From Lytechinus variegatus (lineage: Eukaryota; Echinodermata; Echinoidea; Temnopleuroida; Toxopneustidae), in assembly GCF_018143015.1 (NCBI RefSeq), contig NC_054756.1:17392402-17456401 (forward strand): DNA of 64,000 bases. The letters run 5' to 3'. Both the position numbers and the translations under genes were made by a program. Below are positions 58,546 to 64,000 of the stretch, piece by piece. Below the pieces are notes generated by a model. That model worked only from the letters and a program-made list of their open reading frames with translations, ran no database searches and had not been told where the DNA came from. How positions within the stretch are numbered: the stretch's first letter is position 1; each line of letters begins with the position of its first letter.

Positions 58546-60024
58546 GATTGGGGAATTTGAAATCTCATCTTGCTAGGTTGGAATATAAAAAAAATCAGTT
58601 TAATCGTTGAAATATGTATCGTCTTAATGACTAACTTTTCGACCAGTCCATAACATTTAACATTTCTGCTCGCGCTCGTGGTAATTATCTAGTTACATAC
58701 GCGTCCTGTTCAGGTTCACAAACATTGCCCAGAATGTTAAATTTTCAGGACAATATACATGAAATCTAATTTTTAGCTTGCATATGGCTAATGAGATTAT
58801 AACACATTTAGTTGCTTATAAAGTAAATCTAGGAAATGACTGTTAGGACATGGGCGTTTGCCCCCCCCCCCCCAACAAAAAAAGAGAGAATCAAGGCTAA
58901 GAAAAAATAGAGAGAAAAGGAAAGGGATTAGGATGAGATATACTTTTATTTTCCAAATTTTATGTCAAAATCTATTACGACCTTGTATTTTTGTAATAAA
59001 ATTGTCAACATATTTGCTTGCTCGCTTCGCTCACTGCCAAGTTCTTATTAATTTTATGCGATACGCCATATCGAGCCCCCTCGAAATTGTTGGCTCATTA
59101 CGGCACTTGGACAAATCAACTTTGAGCGGCCGATCGGGGAAAATATGGGTGAAAAAAAATGGCCCCTCCCCCTATTGGCAGAAGCTGGGTCCGCCCCTGA
59201 CTAAGGCTTTCAGGATAAAATACAGGAAAATTCTTTTTTGAAAATGAGATCACGCTTTCATTATTTATTTAGGCCTTGTGAGATACCTCAATGTGTTTTT
59301 CAAGAATAAAATCTCAGATTTTGTTTAACGTCTACCCCCCCCCATTTCATTTTTTTTTATCTTGGTGCCCTCGCCCCCCTCCCCCCTGGCACCCATGCTG
59401 AATAAATACGCCACTGATGAGGATAATAAGTCGAGATGGTATATTTCCTAGAGGTTATCATTAATAATATTGAGGGTATACTAAAACAACAGTACAGAAA
59501 CTACAGCTCCCGTTCACAATATTCTAGTAGGGTCTACTCTGGTGAGAAGTTAAACCAAATTGAAACCCCCAAAATCACTCGTGCTTCGCGCTCCCATTGA
59601 TATTACATCATGGGTGGAAATCCCAGGGGGGACAGGAGGACGTGTCCCACCTACTCAAAATAGTAGGGGGGACACAATATCAAATGTCCCCCTACTATTT
59701 TGGTCTTTGATAATCACAGAAATACATCATTCTAAATCGAAATAAAACATGTACTTTGGGACGAGATGACCTTACTTTGGCGATGATAACCTTTTTTTTT
59801 GCTTGTCATATTTTCCCGCCCCTTGTCCCCAAAGGCGGATCCAGGGGGCCGAGCTCCCCCCCCCCCCTCTTGGCGGAGCAAAAAAAAAAGAAAAAAAAGG
59901 AAAGAAAGAAGGAAAAAAGGAGGAAAAGAGAGGAGAAAACGAAGAGAAGGACGACGAAGGCATAAAATAAGATGAGGGGAAGACTTGGAAAATAAAAAGA
60001 ATCTTTCGTGCAACTATATAAAAC

Positions 60025-61775
60025 TTTCGCTCGCGCTTCGCGCTCACATTGCCTATTAGGTGATTAATATATATTGTTCAATGTGGAGTTCGAATATCAA
60101 GTTTGGAAGTCAATATACAACACATATTTCACCTGGGAAATCGAACTTTCATTATTTTGTGTAATTTACAAATTGGTTTTTTTAAAGTGCACTGTAAAAA
60201 TGTCAATTTTATGGTTCGAATGTTAACATTTGTTGCTTGCGCTACGCGCTCGCAAATTTTGATTTATCAGGTACCTATATTTTCGTGTATTCCATAAAGT
60301 TTTCAAAATATCCCTTTTCTGGTCTGATTGTTAAGGTGCATCAGCTAGAGCGCTGCACGCTTGCATTTTGATTGGCGAGTTATATAAATGTTTCAATATT
60401 GTTTATACAACAAACTACTTAAAATCCCCTTTTCATGACAGTTTATCAAAAATTATAGCTCGCGACTTGCGCTCGCATTAATGGTTAAAAATATATAAAC
60501 TGATGCATCCTATTCATAATCACAAAAGTGCAATGTCCAGTTTTTACGCCATGATATCATCACATTTCGCGCCCTCATTATAGGCATTAATAAATATGAT
60601 ATCAATTTAATAATTAAATTTCCCCTTTGTTTCATCTCGCGCTTAGCAAGATGAATGGGAAGATAGTCATCATTTACATATGATGGCATGTTGTAAAGAT
60701 GTCCCGGTCCTATGTCAGAACTCAAAGTAATAATATTATCAGCTCATTTTTAAGTGCGATCCATATCCACCTTACAATTTTTCTACAAAGTGCTAGAAAT
60801 ATAAAGCTGAAATTTACTCTTTTTTTCAGATCGGACTATCAAAGCTTCATGATTTTCATGATTAAAGTTGTATTTAGAATGCCTTGATTCTAGGTCTAAA
60901 TATGAAACACGCTCGCGCATGTTTATTCAGATACCTTACTTGTTCTCTAATTTAAATCATTATCCAGTTTCAGATCACAATATCAAAAATTTTCTGCTCG
61001 CGCTTTGTGCTCGCATTATTAATGTAGGAAGACCCCATATTACTCATCCTTTTGATGATTTACAAAACATGAACAGAGTGGCCCACTTTTAGGTCTAAAT
61101 CTCGATTTTTTTTCTGCTCGCGCTTCGCGCTCGCATCAATCGTTAAATTACATAGCTAACATGTTCACGATTACAAAAACTGATTGAAATTTCCATTCTT
61201 TCTTTAAAGGGTAAAAAAATGTTCAGCTCGCGCTTCGCGCTCGCATTTTTTGATTGTTGAAATATGTGACGCCTCCATGGCTAAGTGCAAGCAGTCCTTA
61301 ACAGGTACCAGTTTAAACAATATAATTTTTTTTTGGTCGCGCTTTGCGCTCGCATTATTAATACTCATATTTTTAGGATTTACAAATCATGAATAGAGTG
61401 TCTCGTTCAGTAAATATTATAGAACTAAATCTTTAAATTTTCCGCTCGCGCTTCGCGCTTGCTTTAATTGTTAACTCATATACCTATTCTGCTCGAGTTA
61501 AAAAAAACTGCTCAGAATTTCCTGTCTTTGGGTGAAAATTTCAAAAAGATTCAGCTCGCGCTTCGCGCTCGCATTATTTGATTGTTAAATGCTACTTTAA
61601 CAGGTTTCTTTTTCATCAGTTCATTTCCCATCGCGCTTTGCGTTCGTAGTAATTATTAAGTTGCATACATGTCTTCTTCAGGATAACAAACATTGCCCAG
61701 AATCAGTTAAAATTTTAGGAAAAAATACATAAAATTTCCCCCAAAATTAGCTCGCGCTTCGCGCTCGCATCATAT
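60025..61775. repeat. Second GC-mirror-motif array (~110-bp units)
   Basis: GCTCGCGCTTCGCGCTCGCA or close variants at about 60027, 60233, 60458, 60997, 61117, 61227, 61337, 61442, 61554, 61628 and 61751. The same A/B/C unit order as 38.6-40.0 kb is visible at 61020 (B), 61130 (C) and 61248 (A). Confidence 0.85.
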
Positions 61776-62300
61776 AGATGAGGATTATGATATTATGTAT
61801 TAATGTATAAGAATAAAGCCAAGAAGTGAATAATGAAGGCTACCGGCCGGCCCCTTCAAAGAAACAAACAAAACCTTTTGGTATTTATGTATTCATGGAT
61901 TTTTTTTCAAGAACACATTAAAAAGTGGTCTTTATTTTTTTTATGTGATTATAAGATAACTTAAGTTATCCTGGCCGGGAGGGCGTGGGCGCCATTTTTC
62001 GAAAAGTACACATGGCGCCAAACATCAGGTCGAATTTGCTCCCCCTCCCTCCCCTTGAAATATCCTGGATCCGCGCCTGGGTTCTATAACAATAACCCAA
62101 TTAGGGCAATCACCCCCTGACAACTACTTCAAGGAAAATATTATCCCCATATTTTTTACCGCCGGGGACTGTTACCCCCCCCCCTTCCGGAAGTTTACTC
62201 TCCAGACAATTACCCCAGATAATTATGAAAATAAGAATTGTGAAAATGCCTTAACGTGACGACATGGCGTGGTACTTTATCTTACCATGTCTTAATTAAT

Positions 62301-62615
62301 CATTGGCGGCCGAAGGCAAAACATTTAGGGGGATCCACCTGAAATTTTGGGATGGACACAGGTAAAAAATTGACAAGCAAATCAACCAGAATTTCAGGAG
62401 GGACCACCAAAATATTTTGACAAGGAAAAAAAAAGATGGATATCAACCAAAATTAGTGAGGGACAAAAATAAAGGGTGGTCTACCTCAATTTAGGGGGGA
62501 CGTAAAAAAGAAATTGACGACCAAAATAAGGATCTCAACTAAAAATTTAGGGGGACCGTCCTCCCACCTCAAATTTAGGGGGGAAAGCACCCTCCCCCCG
62601 CTTCCGCCGCCTAAG
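62301..62615. mobile_element. 315-bp hAT-like MITE inside the foldback loop
   Basis: Flanked by TAATTAAT at 62293-62300 and 62616-62623. Ends CATTGGCGGCCGAAGGC and GCTTCCGCCGCCTAAG are imperfect inverted repeats. The interior has repeated 'atttagggggg' and 'gggaccacc' words. No ORF. Confidence 0.7.
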
Positions 62616-62639
62616 TAATTAATAAGCTTCTTATTTCGA

Positions 62640-62920
62640 CATAGCGATATATTCTATCTTACCAAGTCGATATGTCAACATGGCGAGATATGAAGTGTAC
62701 AAGTCCCGGCAAGAATCCCGATATATCGCCATGTTGACATGTAACATAATTATTTAAGTCGACTAGGCAAGATACAATATCTCGCCATGTTGACATATAA
62801 CTTTTTATAAGTGGACTGACTTGGCAGGATAACGTATCTCGCCATTCGGACATATATAGTAAGCTTATTCAGTCGACATGGCAAGATAAAGTATCTCGCC
62901 ATGTCGTCAAGTCGATGGCA
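62640..62920. repeat. ~60-bp repeats with ATCTCGCCATGTTGACAT
   Basis: 'tatctcgccatgttgacata' and variants recur at about 62715, 62780, 62838 and 62895, in the loop of the outer foldback element. Confidence 0.65.
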
Positions 62921-63142
62921 TTTTAGAGGCTCCGTATGGCGTCTAGAGGGCATATTTCCGGGGGGGGGGGGGCGTAACAGTCCCCGACGATAAAAATATG
63001 GAGATAATATTTTCCTTGAAGTAGATGTCAGGGGGCGATTGTCCTGTGGGTCATCGTTACAGAACCCCATGGACTCGTATCAATGACCTAATTTTGACCT
63101 CTTGATGACATGGATTTCACTATATTGTCCTGATCATAATTT

Positions 63143-63277
63143 TACACACACTGCGGACTATCGGACCCGCGGTCTATCAGGCCCGCGGTCTATCGGACCC
63201 GCGGTCTATCGGACCCGCGGTCTATCGGACCCGCGGTCTAACGGACCCGCGGTCTATCGGACCCGCGGTCTATCGGG
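63143..63277. repeat. 16-bp minisatellite, right arm (inverted)
   Basis: About eight copies of CGCGGTCTATCGGACC, the reverse complement of the left-arm unit. Confidence 0.9.
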
Positions 63278-64000
63278 CTGTAACCCTTTCTTTCCCCCTC
63301 CCTTTTCTCCTTTCCAGTTCTTTTTGTTATTTTTTCCGGTGCATTCCACCGTGGGGGGGGGGGGGATTGTCAAAATTAAGAACACAACATGAATTGACAA
63401 ATTGCTAGAATTCATTATAAACTGCATTGATATTTGTATTTTGGTGATTCGTGTATTGTATTAGAGATTTGTAAATAAAGTCCCTCTCAAGAGGTTCAAA
63501 GAAAACAACTATAATCATGATAATTGTATTATTTTTGAATGAGGAGTTACACTTCGCCTGCTTTGGTAGCGCTTCACGGCGCTGCGGTTTGTTACCGAAG
63601 TTGGAAGCAATCAGAGCCCTTTATTATGCTGCTATTACGCTTCCACGATGTTGGGTCCCTGAATTGCCATGATTGTATCATGCCAACTCGTGACAATATG
63701 GGGGCACGAATCGTACTATAGTCCAGACTAGTTCACAACATGTTCACGATAAGTTTTACACATAGGCACGACATGTCGAACTCTACAAATTGCTCTTCGT
63801 TATAGCCAAACTGCGCATGCGTATGGATTTGAGGCGAGTGTGATCTATGCGCAAACTATTGTGAACTAGTCGTAAACTAGTCTTAGACTAGTCGTGAACT
63901 TCTCGTGAGCTAGTCGTGAAATGTGTGCCACTCGTGCCATGATACGATTTGCCCGATGAGGATGCGCACACTTTACGAATAGTTAACGCCGAAATTGATC
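63278..64000. other. Right edge, no gene recognised
   Basis: Contains a G-run (63353-63365) and a degenerate ~12-bp repeat around 'gtgaactagtcgtaaactag' (63860-63930). Possibly part of another foldback element cut by the window edge. No exon recognised. Confidence 0.4.

Larger units (their letters stand above)
57954..62079. mobile_element. 4.1-kb hAT-like element with perfect 8-bp TSD
   Basis: Left CAGGTGCGGATCCA, right TGGATCCGCGCCTG (inverted), flanked by GGTTCTAT at 57946-57953 and 62080-62087. No transposase ORF. It contains a polypurine tract, extra terminus-like sequences (GGGTCCGCCCCTG at about 59187, ACGCCACTG at about 59404, GGCGGATCCAG at about 59833), a GGGGGGACA hairpin segment (59618-59700) and a mirror-motif array. 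It may be a fusion of two copies of the same family. Confidence 0.82.
57729..63277. mobile_element. Outer foldback element with minisatellite arms, carrying two nested insertions
   Basis: Outer arms: the 16-bp minisatellite (57729-57872) and its inverted copy (63143-63277), followed inward by matching unique sequence ('tgtaaaattatgatcag' left, complement at 63130 right). The left arm is cut at 57953 by a hAT-like element and resumes at 62080 ('aacaataacccaattagggc'), pairing with sequence near 63000-63060. Without the insertions the element is about 1.1 kb. The loop has ~60-bp repeats with 'tatctcgccatgttgacata'. No ORF. Confidence 0.8.

Noticed and set aside
57928..58568. Lys/Glu-rich and Ser/Phe-rich ORFs over 120 codons
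   Set aside because: Composition artefact of the polypurine tract; no domain and no start context.

Overview
The window is animal nuclear DNA with spliced genes, (ATT)n/(TAAA)n microsatellites, tRNA-derived SINEs, LINE fragments, many short foldback transposons and frequent TACATGTA/ACATGTAC words. Together with an intron-rich FAM91A1 orthologue and CUB-domain exons, this points to a marine invertebrate deuterostome, most likely an echinoderm such as a sea urchin. The species assignment is inference.

Left half (about 4.7-33.9 kb): a complete FAM91A1 gene on the minus strand. I joined 20 coding exons by eye using consistent GT/AG boundaries and phases. They give an 861-residue protein (human about 838) with no internal stop. 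Its introns hold most of the repeats: SINEs, hAT-like and foldback elements, (TAAA)n tracts, and a four-unit ~177-bp tandem array in intron 5 whose units repeat the last ~23 nt of exon 5 with its splice donor. The 1-4.7 kb segment is gene-poor 3' flank with foldback elements.

Middle (about 34-47.5 kb): no host gene found. It holds a tRNA-derived SINE, TTAA-type and hAT-type elements (one with a perfect 8-bp target duplication), an array of GC-rich mirror motifs, a 2.8-kb palindrome built from ~185-bp modules, and a decayed CR1/L2-like LINE.

Right (about 48.3-57.4 kb): a plus-strand cluster of CUB-domain exons behind a signal-peptide exon. All exons are in phase 1-1, and the CUBs lack the usual four cysteines. 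One copy carries an in-frame TAA. Another copy is inverted and decayed and has the same TAA. Two segments of about 1.35 kb are segmental duplicates. An L1/Tx1-like LINE fragment with a 14-bp target duplication sits in the first intron.

Far right (57.7-63.3 kb): a nest of transposons. An outer foldback element with ~16-bp minisatellite arms is interrupted in its left arm by a 4.1-kb hAT-like element (8-bp duplication GGTTCTAT) and in its loop by a 315-bp hAT-like MITE (TAATTAAT). I found no bacterial or viral gene, no CRISPR array and no intact transposase. The most unusual features are the modular palindrome, the mirror-motif higher-order arrays inside hAT-type elements, the nested foldback, and the cysteine-free CUB cluster.
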